64,000 bases of DNA, taken from assembly GCA_949296075.1 (NCBI GenBank), contig CASFNG010000008.1:124001-188000 (forward strand). The letters run 5' to 3'. This DNA comes from an uncultured Parabacteroides sp. (GTDB lineage Bacteria; Bacteroidota; Bacteroidia; Bacteroidales; Tannerellaceae). The translations under genes and the position numbers were made by a program. The stretch's first letter is position 1. Every line of letters starts with the position of its first letter. A model generated the notes under the pieces. The model made no database searches. It saw nothing but the letters and a program-made list of their open reading frames with translations, and was not told the DNA's origin. Of the stretch, positions 8,279 through 17,838 are shown piece after piece.

Positions 8279-9043
8279 TCATTCTTCCACGCCGGCCAGC
8301 TCCGGATCGATCATGATACGGCCGCAATACTCGCACACAATGATCTTCTTGCGCAACTTAATGTCCAATTGCTTCTGGGGCGGAATCTTGTTAAAACAGC
8401 CGCCACAAGCTCCACGTTGCACATAGACCACAGCCAAGCCATTACGTACGCCCTTACGGATCCGCTTGAACGCGGTCAGCAAACGCGGCTCGATCTGCGC
8501 CTCCAGCTTTTTAGCTTTCTCACGCAATCTCTCCTCATCCTGCTTGGTCTCGGAGATGATCTGCTCCAACTCGCTTCGTTTCTGGACCAGATCAGCCTTA
8601 CGCCCCTCCAGCCTTTCCGTCAACTCCACGATATCCTTTTTCTTTGTCTCGATAGCCTCCCCGAACTCCCGGATCTTTTTCTCCGCAAACTCGATCTCCA
8701 GCCCTTGGAACTCGATTTCTTTCGACAAGTTATCAAATTCCCGGTTATTGCGCACGTTATCTAATTGTGTCTTATAGCGATCTATCAAACCGGTAGCTTC
8801 CGTGATCTTATGCTTTTGCTCGACCACCGCAGCCTCGAAATTCTGTATATCCGCCTGATAGTTCTGAAGACGTGTTTCCAGTCCAGCGATCTCATCTTCC
8901 AAGTCTTGCACCTCCAAAGGAAGCTCCCCGCGAAGCGTCTTGATCTTATCAATTTCAGTCATCATCGTCTGAAGTTGATACAGCGTAGAAAGCTTTTCTT
9001 CAACCGTATATTCCTTTTCAGCTGATTGTTTATCCGTAGCCAT
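8279..9043 (-). CDS. C4-type zinc-ribbon coiled-coil protein
   Basis: 254 residues. Residues about 10-195 are predominantly long charged heptad-like helices (coiled coil). The last 55 residues carry a C4 zinc ribbon, CGGCFNKIPP and, about 20 residues later, CEYCGRIM. This is the zf-RING_7 (PF02591) architecture found across bacteria, including the chlamydial/Helicobacter proteins proposed to bind nucleic acid. The exact role is not established. It begins one base after the Nif3 stop, so the two are translated from the same message, a pairing common in Bacteroidetes. A TACATTCG octamer in the 3' end of nif3 (minus strand, 9092-9099) could act as an internal promoter. Confidence 0.88.
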   Translation of the reverse strand: MATDKQSAEKEYTVEEKLSTLYQLQTMMTEIDKIKTLRGELPLEVQDLEDEIAGLETRLQNYQADIQNFEAAVVEQKHKITEATGLIDRYKTQLDNVRNNREFDNLSKEIEFQGLEIEFAEKKIREFGEAIETKKKDIVELTERLEGRKADLVQKRSELEQIISETKQDEERLREKAKKLEAQIEPRLLTAFKRIRKGVRNGLAVVYVQRGACGGCFNKIPPQKQLDIKLRKKIIVCEYCGRIMIDPELAGVEE

Positions 9044-9044
9044 T

Positions 9045-10142
9045 CTATAAATATTTTACTGGGTTTGAATCTACATTCGAAAAATGTACCGCGAATGTAG
9101 GGAATTTTTTCGATATGATATTATAAAATATGTCTTTTGTACAGATTTCCGACTCGTAATGACCAATGACAGCCAGTAAGATCCGATCCTCCACATCATA
9201 GAAATCATTATATTTCGCCTCACCCGTGATAAAGATATCAGCGCCGTAAGCAATCGCGTCCTTTATCAGGAAAGCGCCACTTCCGCCACAGATGGCGACC
9301 TCCCGTATAGGGCGGCCTGTAAAGCGGGAATGCTTCACGCATCCTACATCAAACAAGTCCTTGACGCGCAGCAGGAAGCTTTCCTCATCCTCCTCTTCGG
9401 GAAGCTCGCCTACCACACCGGATCCCGCCTGTTCCCATACGTTCGAGAGCGGATAGAAATCGAACGCCGGCTCCTCATAAGGATGAACCGACAGAAGCGC
9501 ACGCGTCACGGACGCCTTCTTGAAGGCTGGCAAGACCACCTCCACCCTCGTCTCCTTCTCCGTATGCAGCTTACCGATCTCTCCGCAAAATGGCTCACAC
9601 CCCTCTCCTGCCCGAAAGGTTCCCTCGCCATGCAAGTTATAGCTGCACGAATCGTAATTCCCGATGCATCCTGCCCCGGCATTGAACAAGGTGTTCCGCA
9701 TGATCTCGGCGTAATCTTCCGGCACGAACGTAACCAATTTCAACAGCGCGTCTTTTTGAGGGCTCAATATGCGCACGTTCCGCAGCCCGATCAGTTCAGC
9801 CAGACGATAATTGACGCCTCCCGCCACGTTATCCAGGTTCGTATGGGCCGCATAGATCACCAAATCATATTTACAGGCCTTAATCATGCAACGCTCGATA
9901 TAAGAGGAACCGGTCAGCGATTTAAACGCCTTGAAAGCTAAAGGATGATGCGAGATAACCAGGTTACAGCCCTGCTCTATCGCCTCATCGAGGGTCTCCT
10001 CGGTGACATCCAAGCACAGCAAGGCTCCCGTGGCAAGCTGATTCACATCGCCTACTTGCACTCCCGCGTTATCAAAACCCTCTTGCAGGGGGAGCGGGGC
10101 GTAATGTTCTATCTCCCGGATTATATCTTTTATCTTTATCAT
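9045..10142 (-). CDS. Nif3-like dinuclear metal centre protein (YqfO type)
   Basis: 365 residues using the ATG at 10142. A 10-codon longer form begins at 10169, but MIKIKDIIREIEHYAPLPLQ is the standard family start. Metal-site motifs are visible: LVISHHPLAFK (two His) and IYAAHTNLDNV in the first half, and IGHYESE near the C-terminus. The central 100 residues form the extra PII/CutA1-like domain present in the longer YqfO subfamily. Members form hexamers with two metal ions per subunit. They are often annotated as GTP cyclohydrolase I type 2 homologues, but that activity is not general, so the physiological substrate is unknown. It is the first gene of a two-gene unit with the zinc-ribbon protein. 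Confidence 0.9.
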   Translation of the reverse strand: MIKIKDIIREIEHYAPLPLQEGFDNAGVQVGDVNQLATGALLCLDVTEETLDEAIEQGCNLVISHHPLAFKAFKSLTGSSYIERCMIKACKYDLVIYAAHTNLDNVAGGVNYRLAELIGLRNVRILSPQKDALLKLVTFVPEDYAEIMRNTLFNAGAGCIGNYDSCSYNLHGEGTFRAGEGCEPFCGEIGKLHTEKETRVEVVLPAFKKASVTRALLSVHPYEEPAFDFYPLSNVWEQAGSGVVGELPEEEDEESFLLRVKDLFDVGCVKHSRFTGRPIREVAICGGSGAFLIKDAIAYGADIFITGEAKYNDFYDVEDRILLAVIGHYESEICTKDIFYNIISKKFPTFAVHFSNVDSNPVKYL

Positions 10143-10181
10143 ACGGCGAATCTTTCGAGAATAACTCAACTATCCAAGACA

Positions 10182-10228
10182 AAGATTCCTGCCCACGACA
10201 AGGCACGACCTCATCCGGCAGGAATCTT
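10182..10228 (-). terminator. Hairpin downstream of aspS
   Basis: Perfect 12-bp stem (10182-10193 with 10217-10228) and a 23-base loop, starting eight bases past the aspS stop. The following minus-strand sequence is only moderately T-rich, so termination may be partial. The hairpin lies in the short gap before nif3. Confidence 0.55.
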
Positions 10229-10236
10229 CCTATCTC

Positions 10237-11994
10237 TTATTTCTTGATGTCGACCACCAAGTTCAACTCATCCAATTGCGATTGATCCAAGACGCCCGGA
10301 GCATCCAGCATCACATCCCGCCCTGAATTGTTCTTCGGGAAAGCGATACAGTCGCGGATCGAATCCAGACCGGCGAACAGGGACACGAAACGATCCAATC
10401 CATACGCCAGGCCTCCATGAGGAGGAGCGCCATACTTGAAGGCATTCATCAAGAAACCGAACTGCTCTTGGGCACGCTCTTCCGTAAAGCCAAGCAGCTT
10501 GAACATCTTGTCCTGCAACTGGCTGTCGTGGATACGGATCGAACCGCCTCCTACCTCGACACCGTTGATCACCATATCGTAAGCGTTCGCGCGCACGGCT
10601 CCCGGATCCGTATCCAGCAAGGGAATATCCTCCGGATTGGGAGAGGTGAACGGGTGATGCATCGCATAATAACGTTGCTCCTCCTCGTTCCACTCGAACA
10701 ACGGGAAATCGATCACCCACAGGCAAGCGAAGGTATCTTTGTCGCGAAGCCCTAACTGGTTCCCCATCTCCAAGCGCAACTCGCACAGTTGCTTCCGGGT
10801 CTTCATCGCGTCATCGCCCGAAAGGATCAGGATCAGATCGCCCGGCTTAGCGGCAAAAGCGTTCTTCATCTCCTGCAATACCTCCTGGGTATAGAATTTA
10901 TCCACGCTCGACTTCACGTGCCCGTCAGCCTCCACGCGGGCATACACCATACCCTTTGCGCCGATCTGCGGACGCTTCACGAAATCGGTCAGGGCGTCCA
11001 GCTGCTTGCGGGTGTAATTAGCGGCTCCTTCCGCGCAAATTCCGCCGATATAGGCCGCGTTATCGAACACGGAGAAACCATGCCCTTTCAAGATGTCCAT
11101 CAACTCCACGAAGCGCATTCCGAAACGCAAATCGGGCTTGTCGCTACCATAATATTTCATGGCATCCTGCCAAGTCATGCGCAGGAAAGGTTTCTTGAAC
11201 TCAATCCCGCGGATCGTCTTGAACAGATGTTTCGCCATCCCCTCGAACATATCCAGCACATCCTCTTGCTCCACGAAACTCATCTCACAGTCGATCTGCG
11301 TGAATTCCGGCTGGCGGTCGGCACGCAGATCCTCATCCCGGAAACATTTCACGATCTGGAAATAACGATCGAACCCTGAGACCATCAACAGTTGCTTCAA
11401 GGTCTGCGGGGATTGCGGCAGGGCGTAAAACTGCCCCGGATTCATGCGCGACGGGACCACGAAATCCCTCGCCCCTTCCGGCGTGGAGTTCACGAGAACC
11501 GGCGTCTCCACCTCCAGAAATCCCTGCTCGTCCAAATAACGGCGTACCTCGAACGCCATCTTGTGGCGAAGTTCCAGATTCTTGCGCACGCAAGTACGAC
11601 GCAAATCCAGGTAACGATATTTCATACGGAGGTCATCCCCTCCATCCGTCTCGTCCTCGATCGTGAACGGCGGGGTCAACGCCGCGTTCAGGACATTCAG
11701 GTTCGAGACGATCAGCTCAATATCCCCGGTCGGGATATGCGCGTTCTTGCTCGAACGTTCCCGCACCGTACCGGTAACCTGGATCACATACTCTCGTCCC
11801 AGCTTATTCGCCTTCTCGCAAAGCTCGGCATCCACTTCTTGATTAAACACCAACTGCGTAATACCATAACGGTCGCGTAGATCGACGAAAGTCATCCCTC
11901 CCATTTTGCGGATTTTCTGGACCCAGCCGGCCAGTGTGACGATCAGGCCCTCATCCGCAAGGCGCAAATCGCCGCAAGTTCTTGTTCTATACAT
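10237..11994 (-). CDS. aspS: Aspartyl-tRNA synthetase
   Basis: 585 residues starting at 11994 ([11 protein letters not shown]), the normal length of the bacterial-type enzyme. Visible parts are the N-terminal OB-fold anticodon-binding domain ([15 protein letters not shown]), class II motif 2 ([18 protein letters not shown]), the bacterial GAD insertion in the middle, and motif 3 near the end ([15 protein letters not shown]). It charges tRNA-Asp with aspartate in the cytoplasm. The longer reading from 12024 adds ten residues without family support. A -7 box lies at 12058-12065 and a hairpin follows the stop. Confidence 0.97.
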   Translation of the reverse strand: MYRTRTCGDLRLADEGLIVTLAGWVQKIRKMGGMTFVDLRDRYGITQLVFNQEVDAELCEKANKLGREYVIQVTGTVRERSSKNAHIPTGDIELIVSNLNVLNAALTPPFTIEDETDGGDDLRMKYRYLDLRRTCVRKNLELRHKMAFEVRRYLDEQGFLEVETPVLVNSTPEGARDFVVPSRMNPGQFYALPQSPQTLKQLLMVSGFDRYFQIVKCFRDEDLRADRQPEFTQIDCEMSFVEQEDVLDMFEGMAKHLFKTIRGIEFKKPFLRMTWQDAMKYYGSDKPDLRFGMRFVELMDILKGHGFSVFDNAAYIGGICAEGAANYTRKQLDALTDFVKRPQIGAKGMVYARVEADGHVKSSVDKFYTQEVLQEMKNAFAAKPGDLILILSGDDAMKTRKQLCELRLEMGNQLGLRDKDTFACLWVIDFPLFEWNEEEQRYYAMHHPFTSPNPEDIPLLDTDPGAVRANAYDMVINGVEVGGGSIRIHDSQLQDKMFKLLGFTEERAQEQFGFLMNAFKYGAPPHGGLAYGLDRFVSLFAGLDSIRDCIAFPKNNSGRDVMLDAPGVLDQSQLDELNLVVDIKK

Positions 11995-12057
11995 TCTTAT
12001 AATTTTAATTTCAGCATTTATCACCTATATCGCCAGCACCACTTGATGCCGGATTCG

Positions 12058-12065
12058 CAAAAGTA
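12058..12065 (-). promoter_or_regulatory. Candidate -7 box for aspS
   Basis: Minus-strand TACTTTTG, identical to the octamer upstream of rho and of the aminotransferase gene at 19891. The predicted transcript start is near 12051, a leader of about 57 bases. Confidence 0.45.
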
Positions 12066-12135
12066 CGACAAATCCACGGAAAAACCTCAGCATTCTATCT
12101 ATACGACATACAAAAAATTCACGGACTTTTTATTT

Positions 12136-12143
12136 TATCTTCG
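12136..12143 (+). promoter_or_regulatory. Candidate -7 box for the GH2 gene
   Basis: TATCTTCG, a TTCG variant of the Bacteroidetes -7 box, ending 44 bases before the ATG at 12188. Confidence 0.4.
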
Positions 12144-12187
12144 CGATGTTTAGAGAAAAAATTGTATCTGAGTAAAAACATACGATC

Positions 12188-15013
12188 ATGAAAACACTAT
12201 GGAGCGCCATGTTTATGTGCCTGCTGATCGCTTGCCAAGCGAACCATGAGAGCAGGGAGTCTTTATCGTTGGCCGGAGATTGGCTGTTACGTCTCGACTC
12301 GACTGATGTGACTGATACCGTCCGGCTACCGGGTACCACGGATACGAACTTGAAAGGGTATCCGAATCTCGACAAGGGGGAGACTACGCATCTCTCCAGA
12401 CTTTTCCGATACCAAGGGAAGGCTTGGTACACGAAGGCAGTCGATATTCCGGATGGCTGGAAGGGCAAAAGCGTCTGGCTGGTCCTCGAACGTACCAAGC
12501 CTACTCATGTGTGGGTGGACAACGTACCGGCCGGGGCGTCTGACGATATTTCCACCCCGCAGGAATATGACCTATCGCCTTACCTTACGCCGGGGAAACA
12601 TCAACTTACCGTAATGGTGGATAATGGACTGAGCGTTCCTCCACAGCTACTGGAGAATTCGCACGCCTATACAGAATCCACGCAGACGAACTGGAACGGC
12701 ATGATCGGGGATCTCCGCTTAGAGGCTCGCCCAATCTTCCACATCCAAGGGATACAGGTTTATCCGAACGCGGAAGAAAAAACGGCAGAGGTGCGTATCC
12801 GATTCTCCGAAACGGCCTCACGATCTCTCCCCGTACGCTTAAGGATAGACGTCGAATCGTTCAATACCCACAAAAAACAGCGTATCCAATTAAAAGAAGA
12901 TGACGCGACCATCCAACAGGGTGTGCTTACGAGGCTGATCCGGATGGGCGATGACGCGGTTACATGGAGCGAGTTCGATCCGGCCTTGTACCGCCTGACT
13001 GTACGAATCGACGGGATGGGTATCCAAGACTGCCTGAGCACGACTTTCGGGCTTCGAGACTTCCGGGTAAAAGGGACTCAATTTACCATCAATGGACTGA
13101 CCACTTTCCTGCGGGGGAAACACGACGCTTGCGTATTTCCTCTCACAGGGCATGTCCCGATGGATACCGCGCAATGGAGACGTTACTTCCGGATCGCGAA
13201 GGAATATGGGATCAATCATTGCCGTTTCCACTCGTGGTGCCCACCCAAAGCCTGTTTTGAAGCGGCTGATATAGAGGGATTCTATCTTCAGCCGGAGTTG
13301 CCGTTCTGGGGTAAATTAGAGCGAAAGGATACGGCCTTGGTCCGTTTCCTGACGAAAGAGGGGCTCCACATACAGGAGGCTTATGGGAATCATGCCTCGT
13401 TTGTCATGATGGCGATCGGCAATGAGTTGTCGGGCGACCAAGAGGTCATGACCGAGATGATCGCCCGTTTCCGGGAGGCTGACGGACGACACCTGTACGC
13501 ATCCGGGTCTAATGATTATTTAGGGTTCAACGGTCCCGCCCCGGGGGATGATTATTTCACGACTTGCCGGGTTCCGGGTGAGAACGTATTCGCTAACCAT
13601 ACCCGGGGGGCTTTCTCTTTCGCGGACGCGGAAGATGGCGGATACATCAATCACACCTATCCCAGCTCTACCCTGAATTTCGAGACAGCCATCAGGCAAT
13701 GCCCCTTGCCGATCATCGGACATGAGACCGGACAATTCCAATGCTATCCGAACTATCAGGAGATCGCCAAATATACGGGTGTGCTGAAACCTTGGAACTT
13801 GGAAGTGTTCCGCCAACGGCTCGCCGACGCGGGTATGTCAAGGCAGGCCGACGATTTCTTCAAGGCCTCGGGAGCATGGATGACCCAGCTCTACCGGGCG
13901 GAGATGGAGATGGCGCTCCGCACACGGGGAATGGCCGGTTTCCAATTACTGGATCTACAAGATTATCCGGGACAAGGGACTGCCCTTGTCGGCATCTTAG
14001 ACGCCTTCATGGACAACAAGGGGCTGATCTCCCCGGAAGAGTGGAGGGAATCGTGCGACCGGGTGGTTTTGCTGGCTCTCCTTCCTAAATTCTGCTATGC
14101 GGGAGGCGATACGATCCAAGGCGTGGTGGAGGTGGCTAATTATACGCCTGCCGACCTTACGGATCAAACCGTGGAATGGATATTGAGCGATAGTCGGGGC
14201 AAGGTGATCGCCCGCGAAAGCGTATCGCCCCATATCAGGCAAGGTTCGCTGACTGAGGTATGCCCGATCCGTGTCGCGTTACCTTCAATCCATGAAGCGG
14301 ATACCTATACGTTGGCTCTTTCCATGCCGGGCACAGGCTACCGGAATCATTATCCCCTATGGATCTATCCGGAAGCAAATGAGATCGCCATCCCTTCAGG
14401 GATCAAGGTTGTCCACCAATGGAGCCAAGAGACGGAACGGCTTTTGGCGGGCGGAGCGAAAGTCCTTTGGTTCCCCGACGCGAAACGGTATAAGACCGTG
14501 ACCGTGGATGGGCTGTTCCAAACGGATTATTGGAATTATCGGATGTTCAAGTCGATTTGTGAGTGGGTGAAGAAACCGGTATCGCCGGGAACGCTTGGCT
14601 TGCTGATGGATCCGGATCATCCGGTCTTCGCCCAATTCCCCACGGAATTCCATACCGACTGGCAATGGTTCGCGATGGTCAAGCAGAGCCACCCGCTGAT
14701 ATTGGATCGCCTGCCCGACACCTATACACCGATCGTGCAAGTGATCGACAACGTAGAGCGCAACCATAAATTAGGGCTTATCCAAGAGTTCAAGGTCGGC
14801 ACGGGCAAATTGCTCATCTGCATGACCGATCTCGACTCATTACGCGCCTATCCTGAGGCTCGCCAGCTATACCGAAGCATCATAGGTTACATGGCTTCCT
14901 CCCATTTCACCCCTCAAACGGCTTTGACGCCCGATGAGCTGGCCTCGTTATTCACCCAAGAGGCCAAGGGAGCCGCTATCAAGAATTTAGGCAATATCTC
15001 GTACGACAATTAA
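12188..15013 (+). CDS. Glycoside hydrolase family 2 lipoprotein
   Basis: 941 residues. The N-terminus has a lipoprotein signal ending LLIAC, so the enzyme is probably anchored to a membrane. Next come a sugar-binding jelly-roll domain (WYTKAVDIPDGW, VWVDN), an Ig-like domain, and a TIM barrel. The barrel has the GH2 acid/base in IGNELSGD (Glu413) and the likely nucleophile in IGHETGQF (Glu513). About 300 further residues form C-terminal accessory domains. Family 2 includes beta-galactosidases, beta-mannosidases and beta-glucuronidases, and I cannot assign the substrate from the sequence. The gene stands alone, with no SusC/SusD pair, sulfatase or regulator next to it, so it is not part of an obvious polysaccharide utilization locus here. 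Confidence 0.88.
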   Translation: MKTLWSAMFMCLLIACQANHESRESLSLAGDWLLRLDSTDVTDTVRLPGTTDTNLKGYPNLDKGETTHLSRLFRYQGKAWYTKAVDIPDGWKGKSVWLVLERTKPTHVWVDNVPAGASDDISTPQEYDLSPYLTPGKHQLTVMVDNGLSVPPQLLENSHAYTESTQTNWNGMIGDLRLEARPIFHIQGIQVYPNAEEKTAEVRIRFSETASRSLPVRLRIDVESFNTHKKQRIQLKEDDATIQQGVLTRLIRMGDDAVTWSEFDPALYRLTVRIDGMGIQDCLSTTFGLRDFRVKGTQFTINGLTTFLRGKHDACVFPLTGHVPMDTAQWRRYFRIAKEYGINHCRFHSWCPPKACFEAADIEGFYLQPELPFWGKLERKDTALVRFLTKEGLHIQEAYGNHASFVMMAIGNELSGDQEVMTEMIARFREADGRHLYASGSNDYLGFNGPAPGDDYFTTCRVPGENVFANHTRGAFSFADAEDGGYINHTYPSSTLNFETAIRQCPLPIIGHETGQFQCYPNYQEIAKYTGVLKPWNLEVFRQRLADAGMSRQADDFFKASGAWMTQLYRAEMEMALRTRGMAGFQLLDLQDYPGQGTALVGILDAFMDNKGLISPEEWRESCDRVVLLALLPKFCYAGGDTIQGVVEVANYTPADLTDQTVEWILSDSRGKVIARESVSPHIRQGSLTEVCPIRVALPSIHEADTYTLALSMPGTGYRNHYPLWIYPEANEIAIPSGIKVVHQWSQETERLLAGGAKVLWFPDAKRYKTVTVDGLFQTDYWNYRMFKSICEWVKKPVSPGTLGLLMDPDHPVFAQFPTEFHTDWQWFAMVKQSHPLILDRLPDTYTPIVQVIDNVERNHKLGLIQEFKVGTGKLLICMTDLDSLRAYPEARQLYRSIIGYMASSHFTPQTALTPDELASLFTQEAKGAAIKNLGNISYDN

Positions 15014-15033
15014 TCAGAGAAGCGGACTTTACG

Positions 15034-15098
15034 AAAAAGAGCGCCGTGTTTCCGAAAAAACGTGTCCTTCTTTTCATGGAAACATGGCGCTCTTTTTT
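15034..15098. terminator. Bidirectional terminator between the GH2 and HMA genes
   Basis: Arms 15034-15053 and 15078-15098 form a long stem (AAAAAGAGCGCC paired with GGCGCTCTTTTTT, plus a further arm section with one mismatch). It has an A run before and a T run after the stem, so it can serve both converging genes. Confidence 0.85.
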
Positions 15099-15131
15099 CC
15101 CTTCAGCCGCACGAGGCGACCGGATCACCCC

Positions 15132-15470
15132 CTACTTCATCGGCATGAGGGGACATTCCTCATCCGGATTGAGCGGAATCTTCGCGTCCGCCTCCACCTT
15201 TCGGGCGGTATATCCGAACTTCTCGAAAGCTTTCAGCAGATTCTCCGGACTATTCTTGTCTGCATCATACTGGATCGTGACCGTCTGGTTCTCGATACTC
15301 GTCGCGATCTTCTTCACCCCTTTCTCGAAACGGATATTATCCTTGATCCTCTTCTCGCAAGCGGCACAATGCATCTGGGGCTCGGTGGTTACCACCAAGG
15401 TCCGGATCTCTTTACCAAACGCGCAAACAGCCACAAAAGCCGAAAGCAGCATCAACATACTTTTTCTCAT
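15132..15470 (-). CDS. Periplasmic heavy-metal-associated (HMA) domain protein
   Basis: 112 residues. An N-terminal signal sequence (about residues 1-19) is followed by one HMA fold with the metal-binding motif MHCAACEKRI (Cys35, Cys38), TIQYDADKNSPENLL and a final strand GYTARKV. The acidic/Met C-terminus ends CPLMPMK. HMA domains bind Cu(I), Zn or Hg through the paired cysteines. As an exported protein it would chaperone or sequester metal in the periplasm. It follows the TonB receptor gene by 29 bases on the same strand, pointing to a shared metal-handling job. The metal itself cannot be read from the sequence; copper is the commonest for a CxxC of this kind. Confidence 0.85.
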   Translation of the reverse strand: MRKSMLMLLSAFVAVCAFGKEIRTLVVTTEPQMHCAACEKRIKDNIRFEKGVKKIATSIENQTVTIQYDADKNSPENLLKAFEKFGYTARKVEADAKIPLNPDEECPLMPMK

Positions 15471-15499
15471 ACTTCTCTGTTTTTAAGTGAATAAACAAA

Positions 15500-17728
15500 T
15501 TATCTCTCCAAATTAAAACGGATTCCCGCATAAAACATGGCACCATGTACGGGACCATACACCAAGGTCGGGTCGAATCGGCTTCCCCAAGGATCATTCG
15601 CGGCTATGATGGCGTTCTTTTGCTTGAAGCCGGTCAGGTTCTCCCCGCCTACATACACAGACCAACGACGGAACCAACGGGTGATCTGCGCGCTCAACTG
15701 CTCATATCCGGAGAAACGCGATTTCCACGAAAGGGAACCATCCTCCAAGGTATAGGGCGTGGGCATACGCCCTCCCCCGTTCAGTTGCAAGGTCACATCG
15801 AATTGCCAAAGACCTAACGGAGTCGTATAAGAGGCGGTGACCAGCCCCTTGTAGCGATTCGTCAACGGACGTTCCATCAAACGACCCGCGTAAGTCGCCC
15901 GGACATCGTTCAGCCTATAAGCGGCAGTAAGGGTCATCCCCTCAAAGACCGGGTAGGTAGCGTCCACCTGAAAGGTATGCGAATAGGATTTTCCCCGCAG
16001 GTTAGCGATACGGATCTCTCCGGGATCCGACTCATAGTCGATCAGGCTTTGCCGGATAAAATCCGTATAATAATACTCCGCGTTCAACTGCAAATTCTTG
16101 CCGAACAGCGGGATATAGAATGAGGTACTCAAGCCATAATTCCAAGCCGCCTCTTGCTCCGGCGCATCAATTACCAATCGCCTGCCACTCGCCATCAGGT
16201 AATTATATTCCGCCAGCGGATGGACGGTACGATACCCCTTGCCCGCCGACAAACGTAGATGAAACCATTCCGCGGGAACATACTTGATATGCGCCCGAGG
16301 CGTAACGAAAGTCCCGTACAGATCGCTATGATCCACCCGGATACCGGCCATAGCCACAAGCTTGTCGTGCAGGTTGAAGGTATATTGGGCGTACCCGCCG
16401 ACGGTATTCTCAGCCTCCCGTCCATGTGTCAAGGCGATGGTGGTATCCTGTGTCAAGCGGTAATCCTGCCCATAATGATCGCGATTGAAGCTCAATCCCG
16501 CCGACAGATTATGCAAGGGGGAGAAATCACTCTCGAACAGCAGGGAAGCATAGAGATTCTTCTGATCCACGTCATAGACCTTATGCCCATAGTCAGCGTC
16601 CATCCGGTGCCATGTACCCGAAAGCATAAGGGCTACACTCCGGTTTTGCTCCGGATCCAAGATATAGGCGTTCTTGGTGAAAAACGCATAACGTGTGGTC
16701 TCCATATCAATCCGATAAGGCTCCATCCCGGGATTGGCGGTGTCGGCCGCCTTATGACCATGCGTAGTCTGCCCGCTTATCCGATCCTCTTTCATCGCCT
16801 TCACGCCCGCCTGGAAGAGATAGCGGTCTCCTCTCCACATCCAACGGTTCTGGAGGTTGTATTGCCTTACCTTCGGCTTATCCAAGAAGCCGTCGCCATT
16901 ATCGTCATGCTCGCCCCAAGTATTCTCATAATGCAGGAGCAGACCGGTGCTCAGTCGGTCGTTCAGATGTAAATTGGCATCCGCGTTCGCCTCCATACGG
17001 CTTTTGCTATCCCCATAGACATTGACACGGATCGCCTCCGGATCCTGAGGTTTCAGGTATTCCACGTTGATCTGTCCCGTGATTGACTCGTAGCCATTTT
17101 TCACGGACGAGCTGCCTTTTGACACTTGTATGCTTTGCAGCCACGGACCGGGCACGTATCCCAACGCATAAGGGGTCGCCACGCCCCGGAAATCAGGGAT
17201 ATTCTCCGCCAACATCTGCACATAGCTTCCCGACAGGCCGAGCAGCTTGATCTGACGAGCTCCCGTAGCGGCATCCGAATAGCTGACATCCACGGATGGA
17301 TTGGTCGTGAAGCTCTCACCTAAGTTACAGCAAGCCGCCTTCGTGAGTTCCGCACGAGAGATCTGGCTCTCGTTCAACAAGCCGCGCGACTTGAGCAACC
17401 CGATCTTGTTCCCTACGATAGTGACTCCTTCCATCTCGGCCTCCCGCAAGATAATCTCTAACGATTCGGAAGGATCAGTCGCCCGCACCGTATCGTTCTC
17501 ATAACCTACATAGCTGACTGCCAGCCGGTCGTTGCCGGGCAAAGAAGCGATAGAAAAATAACCGTTCTCGTCGGTCGTCGTCCCGACATTCGTATCCACC
17601 CATCGTACGTTCGCGCCGATCAGGAGCTCTCCCGCCGGACTTTTTACATATCCATTCACTTGGGCATTCATTCCCCCCGCAAGCAAGGAGAAGATACCCA
17701 TCACAAAAAATCGATTGATATAGCTCAT
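15500..17728 (-). CDS. TonB-dependent outer-membrane receptor, probable metal uptake
   Basis: 742 residues. A signal peptide (residues about 1-22) is followed by a carboxypeptidase-regulatory-like (CarboxypepD_reg) domain, a plug domain, and a beta barrel ending in YAGIRFNLER. Within the plug an unusual motif TKAACCNLGESF with adjacent cysteines precedes NPSVDVSYSDAATGARQ, then the loop LLGLSGSYVQMLAENIP. I recognise this CCNL-type plug from a Bacteroidetes receptor group often found with HMA proteins. There is no partner SusD, so a small ligand or metal is more likely than glycan import. It lies between a small secreted Cys/His protein and the HMA protein, all on one strand. Confidence 0.88.
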   Translation of the reverse strand: MSYINRFFVMGIFSLLAGGMNAQVNGYVKSPAGELLIGANVRWVDTNVGTTTDENGYFSIASLPGNDRLAVSYVGYENDTVRATDPSESLEIILREAEMEGVTIVGNKIGLLKSRGLLNESQISRAELTKAACCNLGESFTTNPSVDVSYSDAATGARQIKLLGLSGSYVQMLAENIPDFRGVATPYALGYVPGPWLQSIQVSKGSSSVKNGYESITGQINVEYLKPQDPEAIRVNVYGDSKSRMEANADANLHLNDRLSTGLLLHYENTWGEHDDNGDGFLDKPKVRQYNLQNRWMWRGDRYLFQAGVKAMKEDRISGQTTHGHKAADTANPGMEPYRIDMETTRYAFFTKNAYILDPEQNRSVALMLSGTWHRMDADYGHKVYDVDQKNLYASLLFESDFSPLHNLSAGLSFNRDHYGQDYRLTQDTTIALTHGREAENTVGGYAQYTFNLHDKLVAMAGIRVDHSDLYGTFVTPRAHIKYVPAEWFHLRLSAGKGYRTVHPLAEYNYLMASGRRLVIDAPEQEAAWNYGLSTSFYIPLFGKNLQLNAEYYYTDFIRQSLIDYESDPGEIRIANLRGKSYSHTFQVDATYPVFEGMTLTAAYRLNDVRATYAGRLMERPLTNRYKGLVTASYTTPLGLWQFDVTLQLNGGGRMPTPYTLEDGSLSWKSRFSGYEQLSAQITRWFRRWSVYVGGENLTGFKQKNAIIAANDPWGSRFDPTLVYGPVHGAMFYAGIRFNLER

Positions 17729-17760
17729 TTCCCTTTGTATTTACGTCCTTATTCGAAATG

Positions 17761-17780
17761 ATCCCCTCCGGAAAGGGGAT
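17761..17780 (-). promoter_or_regulatory. Hairpin in the leader between the small secreted protein and the TonB receptor
   Basis: ATCCCCT (17761-17767) and AGGGGAT (17774-17780) form a 7-bp stem with a 6-base loop, without a following T tract. It could be an attenuating or mRNA-stabilising element between the two genes. Confidence 0.35.
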
Positions 17781-17838
17781 AAGAATTCAAGCCCCAAACG
17801 TCGTAAGACACTTAGGGTACCGGAAAAGAGAAGGAACG

